DNA of 64,000 bases, taken from positions 137,753 to 201,752 of the forward strand of contig CAUDVX010000001.1 of NCBI GenBank assembly GCA_958452935.1. The letters are read 5' to 3'. This DNA is from an uncultured Collinsella sp. (lineage in GTDB: Bacteria > Actinomycetota > Coriobacteriia > Coriobacteriales > Coriobacteriaceae). Position 1 is the first letter of the stretch, and each line of letters begins with the position of its first letter. Below are positions 1 to 9,281 of the stretch, piece by piece. The notes under the pieces were generated by a model. It saw nothing but the letters and a program-made list of their open reading frames with translations, ran no database searches and had not been told where the DNA came from. Position numbers and translations under genes: made by a program.

Positions 1-125
1 CTTGTAATAAGAAAGAAAACGCTTAAACATGCAGTCCTCGGGGAGAAATAAATAGGGTGAGAAATCTGGTTGAACCGTTCGAGTTGAAAGAAAAGCAGCC
101 CAACAAGCATAACGCCGATGTTCTG

Positions 126-244
126 GCAGCGTCAGCGAAAACGTCCCTAAGCGAGCAAGGTGCCTTGAAAGAGGAGCGACGCGTACTTCGGTACGCAAGC
201 GACGATTGAAAGGCAGATTGCCGCTTAGGGGCGTTTGCAGCGTC
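126..244. repeat. Hairpin-rich structured element of unknown function
   Basis: The arms at 139-153 and 222-236 pair over 15 positions (one G-U wobble if RNA). Inside, GCAA/TTGC and GCCTT/AAGGC segments pair, and the centre is a perfect 6-bp stem with a TTCG tetraloop (181-196). The 8-mer GCAGCGTC occurs directly on both sides (126-133 and 237-244), like a target-site duplication. There is no open reading frame of interest. It could be a small non-autonomous mobile element or a structured RNA. Bases 1-125 show nothing I can name. Confidence 0.55.
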
Positions 245-249
245 GACTC

Positions 250-277
250 GTTACGCGGTTTGGTAAAACCGCGTAAC
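250..277 (-). terminator. Hairpin abutting the NUDIX gene stop
   Basis: Perfect 12-bp arms (250-261 and 266-277) with a 4-nt loop begin immediately after the TAG stop of the NUDIX gene read leftward. There is no clear T-run, so termination is inferred from position and stem strength only. Confidence 0.5.
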
Positions 278-973
278 CTAGAGCTCCGCGCCCCCAAGGC
301 GATGCGCGATGCTATCGCAGGCCAAGGCGCCCACGACGGTCTTGGCATCTTCGATCTTGCCGTCGAGCACGGCGTCGATCAGCTCGTGCAGCGGCACCAG
401 ATCCACGTTGACAAACTCGTCATCATCGGGGTTGGGCGCATCAAACTCGAGCTTGGTGGCCAGGTAGATGTGAATGATCTCGTCACAGAAGCCGCAGGAC
501 GTGACAATCGACGTCAAAAAGCGAATGCGACCGGCCCTAAAGCCCGTCTCCTCATGCAGCTCACGCTTGGCGCAATCGAGCGGGTCCTCGCCTGGATCGA
601 GCTTGCCGGCGGGAATCTCGACCGTCACGCGGTCGATGGCGGTGCGGTACTGACGCACCAGTACGATCTTGCCGCTCTCGGTCAGTGCCACAACGGCCGC
701 CGCACCCGGATGGCGAACGATATCGCGGGCGCTGCGGTGACCGTTGGGCAGTTCAACCTCAAGACGGTGGACGTCGAGGATCTTGCCCTTCCAGGCGCAC
801 TCCTCCGAAAGAATCTTCTCGTGCAGCTCGGCATCGTGCGGGTCGTCGTCGCCCAGCACCAGCGCCGGCTCGTCAGCGACCTCGCCACCAGGCTCGCCCT
901 CGGCGTGCCCATACATGCGGCTGTCCTCTTCGACGATCTGCGCGTCCACGAGCTCTTCGTTCTTCTCGTCCAT
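278..973 (-). CDS. NUDIX hydrolase, ADP-ribose pyrophosphatase type
   Basis: A cytoplasmic NUDIX hydrolase, probably cleaving ADP-ribose or related nucleoside diphosphates. The full 23-residue NUDIX signature is present: GKLDPGE, seven residues, then RELHEETGF, which supplies the Mg2+-binding glutamates. Upstream, QYR and PAGK match ADP-ribose pyrophosphatases. About 50 acidic residues precede the fold and are not part of the family core. I prefer the ATG at 973 because an AGAGGG ribosome site lies 8-9 nt before it; the ATG at 982 touches that site directly. It is the last gene of a purA-purD-NUDIX run on the minus strand. Exact substrate is inferred. Confidence 0.88.
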   Translation of the reverse strand: MDEKNEELVDAQIVEEDSRMYGHAEGEPGGEVADEPALVLGDDDPHDAELHEKILSEECAWKGKILDVHRLEVELPNGHRSARDIVRHPGAAAVVALTESGKIVLVRQYRTAIDRVTVEIPAGKLDPGEDPLDCAKRELHEETGFRAGRIRFLTSIVTSCGFCDEIIHIYLATKLEFDAPNPDDDEFVNVDLVPLHELIDAVLDGKIEDAKTVVGALACDSIAHRLGGAEL

Positions 974-994
974 CCGTCTCATCCCTCTCGGACT

Positions 995-2299
995 TTAGGC
1001 ATCCCAGGCGTCGCGGCCACGCAGCGCGCGCAGACCGATGTCATGACGCAGGGTCTTGCCCTCAAAATCAATCTTTTCGCAGGCCTCGTAGGCAAGGTTG
1101 CGAGCGTTCTCGAACGTGTCGCCCAGCGCGGTCACGGCAAGCACTCGGCCACCGTTGGTCACGAGCTGACCGTCCACCACGGCGGTGCCGGCATGGTACA
1201 CGGTCACGTTCTCCATGGCCTCGGCGTCGGCGATGCCGGTGATGACTTTGCCCTTCTCGTAGCTGCCGGGGTAGCCCGCGCTCGTCAGGACAACAGCCAC
1301 AGCCCACTCGTCACGCCAGTCGAGTTCAATCTGATCGAGCTCACAGTTGGCACAAGCCAGCATGACCTCGACCAGGTCGTTCTTGAGGCGCGGCAGCACG
1401 ACCTGCGTCTCAGGGTCGCCAAAGCGGGCGTTGAACTCCAGCACCTTGGGGCCGGCGGGGGTAAGCATAAAGCCGCCGTACAGGCAGCCGCGGTAGTCGA
1501 TGCCCTCGGCGGCGAGCTCGGCCACGGTCTGCTCCATGACCTTCACCATGGTGGCGTGCTCCTCGTCGGTCACGATGGGCACCGGGCTGTAGACGCCCAT
1601 GCCACCGGTGTTGGGGCCCTTGTCGCCCTCGAGTGCACGCTTGTGATCCTGCGAGGTGGCCATAGGACGCACGGTCTTGCCGTCGGTAAAGGCCAGCAGC
1701 GAGCACTCGGGGCCGGTCAGCATCTCCTCGATGACCACGGTATTGCCGGCATCACCAAAGGTGCCACCAAAACACTCACGCACGGCCTCTTCGGCCTGCG
1801 CAAGCTCAGTCGCCACGATAACGCCCTTGCCTGCAGCCAGGCCGTCAGCCTTCACGACCAGCGGGGCGCCCTGCTCGCGCACGTAGTCAAGAGCCGAAGC
1901 CTCGTCGGTAAACGAGCCATAGGCTGCCGTCGGAATGCCGGCACGCTCCATGAGTTGCTTGGAGAACAGCTTAGAGCCCTCCATCTGAGCGCCCTCGGCA
2001 CCCGGGCCAAAGCAGGGAATACCAGCCGCACGCACGGCGTCGGCAACGCCCACCACGAGCGGAGCCTCTGGGCCAATTACCACGAGTCCGCATCCGTGGC
2101 TCTGCGCAAACGCCGCCACGGCCGCAGGATCGCAATCGTCGAGAACCACGTTCTCGCCGCAGCTCGCGGTGCCGCCGTTACCCGGCGCAATGTAGAGCTT
2201 GCCGGCGCGCGGTGATGCAGCGAGCTTAGCTGCCAGAGCATGCTCGCGGCCGCCGCTGCCCAACAACAGGATGTCGATGGTTTGAGTGTTCGCCTTCAA
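995..2299 (-). CDS. purD: Phosphoribosylamine-glycine ligase (GAR synthetase)
   Basis: Second step of de novo purine synthesis: ATP-dependent joining of glycine to phosphoribosylamine. The 434-residue product begins with the PurD N-terminal fold ([13 protein letters not shown]), continues with the ATP-grasp domain ([14 protein letters not shown]) and the family motif [10 protein letters not shown], and has RFGDPETQ near the metal site. The start is a TTG at 2299, 5 nt after a perfect AGGAGG; an open frame continues upstream but overlaps the end of purA without homology. It lies about 120 nt downstream of purA, with a hairpin between them, and 21 nt before the NUDIX gene. Confidence 0.95.
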   Translation of the reverse strand: MKANTQTIDILLLGSGGREHALAAKLAASPRAGKLYIAPGNGGTASCGENVVLDDCDPAAVAAFAQSHGCGLVVIGPEAPLVVGVADAVRAAGIPCFGPGAEGAQMEGSKLFSKQLMERAGIPTAAYGSFTDEASALDYVREQGAPLVVKADGLAAGKGVIVATELAQAEEAVRECFGGTFGDAGNTVVIEEMLTGPECSLLAFTDGKTVRPMATSQDHKRALEGDKGPNTGGMGVYSPVPIVTDEEHATMVKVMEQTVAELAAEGIDYRGCLYGGFMLTPAGPKVLEFNARFGDPETQVVLPRLKNDLVEVMLACANCELDQIELDWRDEWAVAVVLTSAGYPGSYEKGKVITGIADAEAMENVTVYHAGTAVVDGQLVTNGGRVLAVTALGDTFENARNLAYEACEKIDFEGKTLRHDIGLRALRGRDAWDA

Positions 2300-2353
2300 G
2301 GGTGCCTCCTCTATGGATGAACGGCCCGCTCCGCGCGAGCCCTTTGCAAGCAA

Positions 2354-2395
2354 ATATACCCCTCGGCCGCCCGTCCGGGCTGCAAAGGGGTATAT
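2354..2395 (-). terminator. Inverted repeat between purA and purD
   Basis: Ten-bp arms ATATACCCCT (2354-2363) and AGGGGTATAT (2386-2395) enclose a GC-rich loop. It could be a weak terminator after purA or an attenuating hairpin before purD; no long T-run follows in the leftward direction. Confidence 0.45.
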
Positions 2396-2417
2396 CGCAA
2401 TAACCAAATAGTGCCGA

Positions 2418-3713
<1,296 letters not shown>

Positions 3714-3797
3714 TCACATTCATGGACTGTCTACGCGCCGCGCTGGCACGCAGAAGCACAAAACATTCCCAGTATACCCGTGCAACGGGCGCCTGTC

Positions 3798-5189
3798 CTA
3801 CTCCTCGGTATGCGCCCCATCAAGCTCATAGAACTTGGTGGATGCCGGCAGGAACATCAGGTCGACGTCACCGATCGGGCCCGAACGGTTCTTGGCCACG
3901 ACGATACGCGTAACGCCCTCGTCGGGTCGATCGTCACGCGAGGCCTCGGCCGCATCGGCGGAGCGGTCCAAGAACATAACGATGTCGGCGTCCTGCTCGA
4001 TAGAGCCCGATTCACGCAGGTCGGACAGCTGCGGGCGCTTGCCGGTACGGGACTCGACCTGACGCGACAGCTGCGACAGTGCAATGAGCGGGATCTTGAG
4101 CTCCTTGGCCATGATCTTTAAACCACGCGACATCTCGGAGACCTCGACGGTACGGCTCTCGGAGCGACGTCCCGGCGGAGGACTCACCAGCTGCAGGTAG
4201 TCCAGGATAATGATGGCCTTCTCCTTGTTGTGGAGCATGCGGCGGCTCTTGGCGCGGATCTCGGTCACCGTGGTGCCGGGCGTATCGTCAATCAGAATGT
4301 CGAGCTTAGACAAGGTCTGCGTGGCCTCGTTGATATTGGCCCACTGCTCGGGGCTAATGCGGCCCGTACGGAAGTCGCTGATTGAAATCATGGCGTAGGC
4401 GCAAATCAGGCGCTGGGCAATTTCCTTGCCCGACATCTCCAGCGAAAAGAAGCCGACGGTATAGCCCGCAGCGGCGGCATTCAGCGCCAGGTTCAGAGCG
4501 AACGACGTCTTACCCACGGCAGGGCGGGCGCCGATAATGATGAGCTGGCCCTCGCGGAAACCCATGAGCATGCGGTCGAGCGACGGGAAGCCGGTGGGCA
4601 CGCCCGCGGCCTGTCCACCGGCCTTACACACTTCCTCGGCCTCGTTATAGGCCTCGACCATAAACTCGGTCAGTGTCTTATAGCTCGACTTGACCTCGCG
4701 CGCCGTGACCTTAAGCAGCTTGCTCTCGGCCAGCTCCACGACCTCCTTGGTGTCGGTGGGGGCGTTATAGGCCAGTGCGTTGATCTCGTTGGTGGCACCG
4801 ATCAGCTCGCGCAGCATCGAGTCGCGACGGACGATGGCGGCATGGTGCTGCCAGTTCACGAGCGACAGGGTCTGACCCATCAGCTCCAAAATGTAGGCCT
4901 CGCCGCCCACGGCATCAAGCTTGTTAATGCTGCGCAGGTAATCGATCAGCGAGATAGAGTCGATGGGAATGCGGCTGTTGTACATATCGACCATCGCGGT
5001 GTAGATGGTCTTATGAATGGGCCGGTAGAAGTCATCGGGCTGCAGCTCGACCTGGGCCTCCTCGACCACCTCGGGCGACAGCAGCATGGCGGCCAGTACA
5101 TTGGCCTCTGCATCTTGGTTTTGAGGGAGACCCAACTTGGAGCCACGGTCCTCGACCGTCAGCCCCGTCTCCCTATCGTCGTATGCCAT
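3798..5189 (-). CDS. dnaB: Replicative DNA helicase DnaB
   Basis: Hexameric helicase that unwinds DNA ahead of the replisome. The N-terminal DnaB domain (AEANVLAAML to about residue 150) is followed by the RecA-like motor with Walker A GARPAVGKTSF, Walker B IIILDYLQL and the DLRESGSIEQDADIV segment that closes the ring interface. I place the start at the ATG of MAYDDRE (5189), 6 nt after GAGG; four more codons are open upstream (5201) but lack a good ribosome site. It lies downstream of the rpsF-ssb-rpsR-rplI genes, the usual actinobacterial order, but a terminator separates it from rplI. Confidence 0.96.
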   Translation of the reverse strand: MAYDDRETGLTVEDRGSKLGLPQNQDAEANVLAAMLLSPEVVEEAQVELQPDDFYRPIHKTIYTAMVDMYNSRIPIDSISLIDYLRSINKLDAVGGEAYILELMGQTLSLVNWQHHAAIVRRDSMLRELIGATNEINALAYNAPTDTKEVVELAESKLLKVTAREVKSSYKTLTEFMVEAYNEAEEVCKAGGQAAGVPTGFPSLDRMLMGFREGQLIIIGARPAVGKTSFALNLALNAAAAGYTVGFFSLEMSGKEIAQRLICAYAMISISDFRTGRISPEQWANINEATQTLSKLDILIDDTPGTTVTEIRAKSRRMLHNKEKAIIILDYLQLVSPPPGRRSESRTVEVSEMSRGLKIMAKELKIPLIALSQLSRQVESRTGKRPQLSDLRESGSIEQDADIVMFLDRSADAAEASRDDRPDEGVTRIVVAKNRSGPIGDVDLMFLPASTKFYELDGAHTEE

Positions 5190-5344
5190 GAGCATCCTCA
5201 TTCATATCGCTTGCGAGCATCCATAGTATCAGCCACAGCCCCAAAACGGGCCGCGCCCCGGCAATCATCACCGAACGAAACGGATGAACGGTCCCGTATA
5301 TAGGACTTCGACGCAACGCCTGCCATGACGCTCGCTGAGCGTAG

Positions 5345-5381
5345 AAAACAAAAGGGCGCCCTGGTCTCCCAGAGCGCCCTT
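5345..5381 (-). terminator. Rho-independent terminator after rplI
   Basis: Eight-bp arms AAGGGCGC (5352-5359) and GCGCCCTT (5374-5381); read leftward, the stem is followed by TTTTGTTTTC. It closes the rpsF-ssb-rpsR-rplI transcript and implies dnaB has its own promoter or depends on read-through. Confidence 0.8.
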
Positions 5382-5413
5382 CTTAGAACAAGATTGTTGC
5401 GTTGCAGCAAATG

Positions 5414-5947
5414 CTACTCGGCAGCAGCCTCAGTCTCGACCTCGGCGGTCTCGGCCTCGGCGACCTCAGCGGCCTCCTCAGCCTCGGCAGCGAGCTCCTC
5501 GGCGGTAACGCCAACGAGAACGACAACCTCGGCCTTGATCTCGCGGTACAGCGAGATGGCAACGGTGTGGGCACCGGCAACCTTGATGGGCTTACCGAGC
5601 TCGACGCGCTTGCGGTCGATGTCCATACCGAGCTGAGCCTTGATGGCGTCAGCGATCATGGCGGCGGTAACGGAGCCAAAGAGGATGCCCTCGTCGCCGA
5701 CCTTGACGTCAACGGTGACCGTCTTGCCCTCGAAGGCAGCCTTGGTCTCGTTGGCGGTAGCCAGACGGACGGCCTCGCGCTTGGCGATGTTGTTGCGACG
5801 CTCGTCAAGCTGCTTGAGATTGCCCTTGGTGGCGGCAACAGCGAGCTTCTTGGGGAACAGGAAGTTCTCAGCGTAACCCTGAGCGACCTCTACGACGTCA
5901 CCCTCGCCGCCCTTGCCCTTGATCTCATCGAGAAGAATAACCTTCAT
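5414..5947 (-). CDS. rplI: 50S ribosomal protein L9
   Basis: Large-subunit ribosomal protein that binds 23S rRNA. The N-terminal L9 signature is clear (MKVILLDEIKGKG and YAENFLFPKKLA), followed by the connecting helix and C-terminal domain (VGDEGILFGSVTAAMIADAI). At 177 residues it is longer than the usual 148-150; the extra C-terminal 30 residues are almost only Ala, Glu and Val, a low-complexity acidic tail. Start ATG at 5947 follows AAGGGAG. It is the last gene of the rpsF operon. Confidence 0.97.
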   Translation of the reverse strand: MKVILLDEIKGKGGEGDVVEVAQGYAENFLFPKKLAVAATKGNLKQLDERRNNIAKREAVRLATANETKAAFEGKTVTVDVKVGDEGILFGSVTAAMIADAIKAQLGMDIDRKRVELGKPIKVAGAHTVAISLYREIKAEVVVLVGVTAEELAAEAEEAAEVAEAETAEVETEAAAE

Positions 5948-5962
5948 GATGCGTCTCCCTTC

Positions 5963-6229
5963 TTAGCCGCGGTCGCGGTTGCCACGAGAGGAAACCACGG
6001 GGACGGTGTACGGCAGGAGAGCCATCTCGCGGGCGCGCTTGATGGCGTTGGCGATGTCATGCTGATGCTGCGTGCAAGCGCCAGTGACGCGACGGGGCTT
6101 GATCTTGCCACGGTCGGTCATGTACTTACGGAGAAGCTGAGTGTCCTTATAGTCGATGAACTCAGTGTTCTCCTTGCAGAACTGGCAGTACTTACGACGC
6201 GGCTGACGTGCAGAAAAATCATTAGCCAT
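5963..6229 (-). CDS. rpsR: 30S ribosomal protein S18
   Basis: Small-subunit protein that pairs with S6 on 16S rRNA. The core is intact: [19 protein letters not shown], then [19 protein letters not shown] and [15 protein letters not shown]. The CxxC form (YCQFC) suggests the zinc-type S18 found in many actinobacteria. I use the ATG of MANDFSAR (6229), 88 residues; the upstream frame extension lacks homology. Lies between ssb and rplI. Confidence 0.96.
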   Translation of the reverse strand: MANDFSARQPRRKYCQFCKENTEFIDYKDTQLLRKYMTDRGKIKPRRVTGACTQHQHDIANAIKRAREMALLPYTVPVVSSRGNRDRG

Positions 6230-6301
6230 GTCAAAATACCTTTCGTTTGGCAACTTCGGCGAACCAAAGCCGCCTCTCACTCAAAAATAGGTGAACAGCC
6301 C

Positions 6302-6754
6302 TTAAAACGGGATGTCCTCATCGTAGACGTCGACCGCGGGCGGCGTAGCCACCGGTGCGGCAGGACGTGCTGCGGGCGCGGGGGCTGCGGGGGCGTAACC
6401 GCCCTGATCGTAGCCACCCTGGCCACCACGGGAGCTCATAAACTCGATCTCATCGACGATGACCTCAAGCTTGCTCCGGCGCTGGCCGTCGCGCTCCCAA
6501 GAGCTGTAGCGCAGCTTGCCCTCGATCGCAACCTTGTTTCCCTTTGCCAGGAAACGGCTCACGGCCTCGGCGCGCGTGCCGAACATAGTGCAGTCGACAA
6601 AGTTGGGATAGTCCTCCCACTCGCCAGTCTGCGGGTTGCGGCGACGATCGTTCACGGCGACGCCAAAGGACAGAACCTGGGTTCCGCCAGCGGTGGCGCG
6701 CAGCTCGGGATCACGCGTGAGGTTACCGGTGATGTTCACTCGATTGATGCTCAT
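6302..6754 (-). CDS. ssb: Single-stranded DNA-binding protein
   Basis: Coats single-stranded DNA in replication and repair. Residues 1-110 form the OB fold (INRVNITGNLTRDPELR, GEWEDYPNFVDC, KGNKVAIEGKLRYSSWE). Residues 113-140 are a Gly/Ala/Pro-rich linker and the end DEDIPF is the conserved acidic tip that recruits partner proteins. Co-transcribed between rpsF and rpsR, the normal arrangement. Confidence 0.97.
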   Translation of the reverse strand: MSINRVNITGNLTRDPELRATAGGTQVLSFGVAVNDRRRNPQTGEWEDYPNFVDCTMFGTRAEAVSRFLAKGNKVAIEGKLRYSSWERDGQRRSKLEVIVDEIEFMSSRGGQGGYDQGGYAPAAPAPAARPAAPVATPPAVDVYDEDIPF

Positions 6755-6802
6755 AACTCACTACTTCCTCTTGGGGCACAAGCCCAGTCCAAAACGACAG
6801 TC

Positions 6803-7096
6803 TTACTCCTGGTCGTCGCGACGGACGATCATGTGGCGGACCACAGCGTCGGTGATGCGCAGGACGCGATCAAGCTCGGCGATCTGGGTAGGATCTGCGT
6901 GGAAGTTGATGAGGGTGTAGTCACCATCGGTGAGGTCGTTGATCTCGTAGGCGAGCTTGCGCTTGCCCCACTCGTCAACGGAGTCGACCTTGCCAGCGCC
7001 CTCAGCGATCGTGGTATCGATACGCTTCATAACAGCGAGACGAGTCTCGGGGTCGAGCGACGGGTCAACAAAGAACAGCAGTTCATAAGCCTTCAT
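6803..7096 (-). CDS. rpsF: 30S ribosomal protein S6
   Basis: First gene of the operon. The 97-residue protein starts MKAYELLFFVDPSLD and has the S6 fold signatures WGKRKLAYEINDLTDG and YTLINFHAD. I choose the ATG at 7096, which follows GGAGGTGA by 5 nt; seven upstream in-frame codons include the ribosome site itself. A good promoter lies at 7168-7196. Confidence 0.96.
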   Translation of the reverse strand: MKAYELLFFVDPSLDPETRLAVMKRIDTTIAEGAGKVDSVDEWGKRKLAYEINDLTDGDYTLINFHADPTQIAELDRVLRITDAVVRHMIVRRDDQE

Positions 7097-7167
7097 ATTG
7101 TCACCTCCTCTGGGCAAATGTGGCTTCAGGTCGTGAAGGTGCGCCTGAAGCAGGAAAAGACTTGGTA

Positions 7168-7196
7168 ATAATATCTTTCAACCTCCCAGGCTGCAA
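7168..7196 (-). promoter_or_regulatory. Promoter of the rpsF operon
   Basis: Leftward TTGCAG (7191-7196), 17-nt spacer, TATTAT (7168-7173), about 75 nt before the rpsF start. The remaining gene-free stretch from 7200 to 7540 is AT-richer than its surroundings and shows no gene or motif I can support. Confidence 0.65.
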
Positions 7197-7544
7197 GAAT
7201 GTGCAGCTACAACCTCATGACCTCCACATATGTCCATACTCACACGGCACTTCATGCGTCTTCCAACCAAATGCTGACCAAATGCTTGACGAATCCGTGG
7301 ACAAGATACGGCGCCGCGGGGACAAACCAAATCAAACTGCAGGTCAGCAATTGCAAGGCTGTGGTCGCGAAATGCATACCAGTGGTTCACAACACCGTTC
7401 AAAGATTTATAAATTGCTGCCACGTCATCTATAAATACCTATTTTGAACAATTTGTTGCATGCAGCCATGCTGGTCAGAGCCCGTTTTTGGCCTCCTAGA
7501 TCCCGTCACGAAGCCAAACGTTTCAAAAAATGCCAACTTTTCTG

Positions 7545-7573
7545 TTTGCACTTTGCGATTCCTCGTGTATACT
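7545..7573 (+). promoter_or_regulatory. Promoter of the tRNA-Ser pair
   Basis: TTTGCA (7545-7550), 17-nt spacer, TATACT (7568-7573), 16 nt before the mature 5' end of tRNA-Ser(GGA). Confidence 0.75.
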
Positions 7574-7589
7574 GACTTTCGCATTTAAC

Positions 7590-7680
7590 GGAGAGTTGTC
7601 CGAGTGGCCGAAGGAGCACGATTGGAAATCGTGTAGGCGTCAAAAGCGTCTCCAGGGTTCAAATCCCTGACTCTCCGCCA
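7590..7680 (+). tRNA. tRNA-Ser (anticodon GGA)
   Basis: 91-nt class II tRNA with a long variable arm. Acceptor GGAGAGT pairs with ACTCTCC; the anticodon loop contains GGA (reads UCC/UCU); the T arm has GGTTCAAATCC; 3' CCA is encoded. Confidence 0.96.
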
Positions 7681-7689
7681 GTTAATTCC

Positions 7690-7719
7690 AAAGCAGGCCT
7701 TTGAGCCTGCTTTGTTTTT
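7690..7719 (+). terminator. Terminator between the two tRNA-Ser genes
   Basis: Nine-bp stem AAAGCAGGC/GCCTGCTTT followed by GTTTTTA. It should end or attenuate the first tRNA transcript before the second tRNA-Ser. Confidence 0.8.
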
Positions 7720-7728
7720 ACCCCACGC

Positions 7729-7819
7729 GGAGGGGTGGCAGAGTGGTTGAATGCGGCGGTCTCGAAAACCGTTTGGCCTGTATAAGGTCACGAGGGTTCG
7801 AATCCCTCCTCCTCCGCCA
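7729..7819 (+). tRNA. tRNA-Ser (anticodon CGA)
   Basis: 91-nt class II tRNA. Acceptor GGAGGGG pairs with CTCCTCC (one G-T pair); anticodon CGA reads UCG; encoded CCA at 7817-7819. Confidence 0.95.
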
Positions 7820-7830
7820 TTTTGGTTGAG

Positions 7831-7857
7831 AAAGCTCCCGGGAATGGGAGCTTTTTT
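7831..7857 (+). terminator. Terminator after tRNA-Ser(CGA)
   Basis: Nine-bp stem AAAGCTCCC/GGGAGCTTT followed by a short T-run. Confidence 0.8.
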
Positions 7858-7891
7858 GTTATCGAATCCTCTCTCGGCCGCACATCCCAAC

Positions 7892-7958
7892 CAAACGTGT
7901 ACACCACCCTCCAAAAACGACATTTTTCGACATCTTTGGAGGCTGATGTACATGTTTG
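7892..7958. repeat. 67-nt palindromic repeat, copy 1
   Basis: An imperfect palindrome whose 24-nt arms (CAAAC at the left end, GTTTG at the right end) enclose a loop with two CGACAT units. It is 62/67 identical to the copy at 9101-9167, in the same orientation, and the right-hand 30 nt are identical. The two copies flank the PD-(D/E)XK gene. It resembles REP or MITE-type elements; family unknown. Confidence 0.8.
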
Positions 7959-8063
7959 CATATCGCGCTTGGCGCACGATCGGCCGTTTTGCCGGCATTC
8001 GGTATATTTACTCACTTCAACGGACATAAGGACTGCATATCGGCATAAAGCGAGAGGTCCCTA

Positions 8064-9071
8064 ATGGATACTCCTGTTCTCATTACGCATAAAACCGCAT
8101 GGCTCGTCCATCATGCGCCACAAGACCTGGTTCAAGCGGTCGCGCAACACGACTACCAGATAGGCGCAAGAGGCCTCTCCACCCAGCAACGCACCGCGCG
8201 CATCCGACAGACTCTTACCGACTGCGGTATTCCCACTAGCATGCTTGAGACCATCGATATCTCCGTTGTATTTGCCTTCGAGCGAATCCGCGCCAACGGT
8301 GTAAATTGCCACGTTCTTGGCCAAAATCTACCCTACGACCATATTGACGAGCTGTCCCCTGGTATTTTTATCACCGACGAAGCCCTTACCTTCGTATTCG
8401 CTGCCGAGTGGATGGACAGAATCGAATATCTCGAATACGGCTACGAAGTTTGCGGTGACTATCGCATGGGGCTTAATCCCGATGACCCTTATACCGAGCA
8501 GCCAGCCACCACTTCCAAGGACGAAATTGTCGAACTGCTCGATCGGCACCCCGGCAAACCCGGTGCCACACGCGCCAGACTCGCGCTCAGACATATCTAC
8601 GACCACTCAGCCTCACCCATGGAAACCGCATCCGCTATCGCCCTTTCACTCCCGACGAGCGAAGGCGGCGTTGGCATCCGAGGTGTCGAACTCAACAAGC
8701 CACTCGAAATCCCTAAACGACTTTGGCATTGCACCAAAGCTCGAACGCTTAAAATCGATGCCCTCATTACCTATAATCGCAGAGAGCTCGGCATCGAATA
8801 TAAGGGCGGCTTTCACGACGAGGTCGAACGCAAGGGAGCAGATGCGGAGCGAGAGGCCGTGCTCGCCCAAATGGGCTATCGCATCGTCACGCTCACCTCG
8901 ACGCAATTTGCCAGCCAACTCGCTTTCCACCGCGCCATGAACAATATCCGCGAAGCGCTCGGCATGCCTCGTTGCGTAGATGCCGAGTATCAGCGAAAGC
9001 AAAACGAACTGCGCAAGGTGCTTATCCGTAACTGGAAGAGCGATCAAGCCGAAGAGTCGCCTTCTGAGTAA
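8064..9071 (+). CDS. DUF559/Vsr-like PD-(D/E)XK domain protein, orphan
   Basis: 335-residue cytoplasmic protein. Residues 180-290 resemble the DUF559 endonuclease-like domain found behind AbiEi-type antitoxins in actinobacteria: SPMETASAIALSLP, then Asp232 in LKIDALITY, Glu245 and Lys247 in GIEYKGG, and GYRIVTLTSTQF. That D...ExK spacing fits a PD-(D/E)XK nuclease core. Residues 1-170 are not recognised; in relatives this part carries a DNA-binding domain. The ATG follows GAGAGG. No partner toxin gene is adjacent, and the gene is bracketed by two palindromic repeats, suggesting a mobile cargo. Nuclease activity is inferred from motif only. Confidence 0.6.
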   Translation: MDTPVLITHKTAWLVHHAPQDLVQAVAQHDYQIGARGLSTQQRTARIRQTLTDCGIPTSMLETIDISVVFAFERIRANGVNCHVLGQNLPYDHIDELSPGIFITDEALTFVFAAEWMDRIEYLEYGYEVCGDYRMGLNPDDPYTEQPATTSKDEIVELLDRHPGKPGATRARLALRHIYDHSASPMETASAIALSLPTSEGGVGIRGVELNKPLEIPKRLWHCTKARTLKIDALITYNRRELGIEYKGGFHDEVERKGADAEREAVLAQMGYRIVTLTSTQFASQLAFHRAMNNIREALGMPRCVDAEYQRKQNELRKVLIRNWKSDQAEESPSE

Positions 9072-9100
9072 CGACGGACCCGCTCACCCCGCGCTTCCCC

Positions 9101-9167
9101 CAAACATGCACATCACCCTCCAAAACCGACATTTTTTGACATCTTTGGAGGCTGATGTACATGTTTG
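9101..9167. repeat. 67-nt palindromic repeat, copy 2
   Basis: Same element and orientation as at 7892-7958, differing at five positions, all in the left part or loop. Its arms pair over 24 nt with two mismatches. It ends inside an in-frame upstream extension of the following channel gene. Confidence 0.8.
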
Positions 9168-9281
9168 GAACCCATGACCGCACCCAGTCCAGACCGTTTG
9201 CCGAGCAATAGGGTCGCAATCGGCGCCGAACATGTACTATGTACGGGCACTGTCCAAACCCGTAACTCAAAGGACCCCATC

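Noticed and set aside
206..2215. Long rightward open frame of 669 codons
   Set aside because: It lies antisense to purD and the NUDIX gene, both certain; GC-rich codons leave the opposite strand open.
5402..7168. Rightward open frame of 588 codons across the rpsF operon
   Set aside because: Antisense to four certain genes and composed of reversed ribosomal protein codons.
7178..7423. Small leftward open frame upstream of rpsF
   Set aside because: Overlaps the rpsF promoter, has no ribosome site and atypical composition.
7585..7998. Leftward open frame across the tRNA-Ser genes
   Set aside because: It translates the antisense of two tRNAs and a terminator; no ribosome site or homology.
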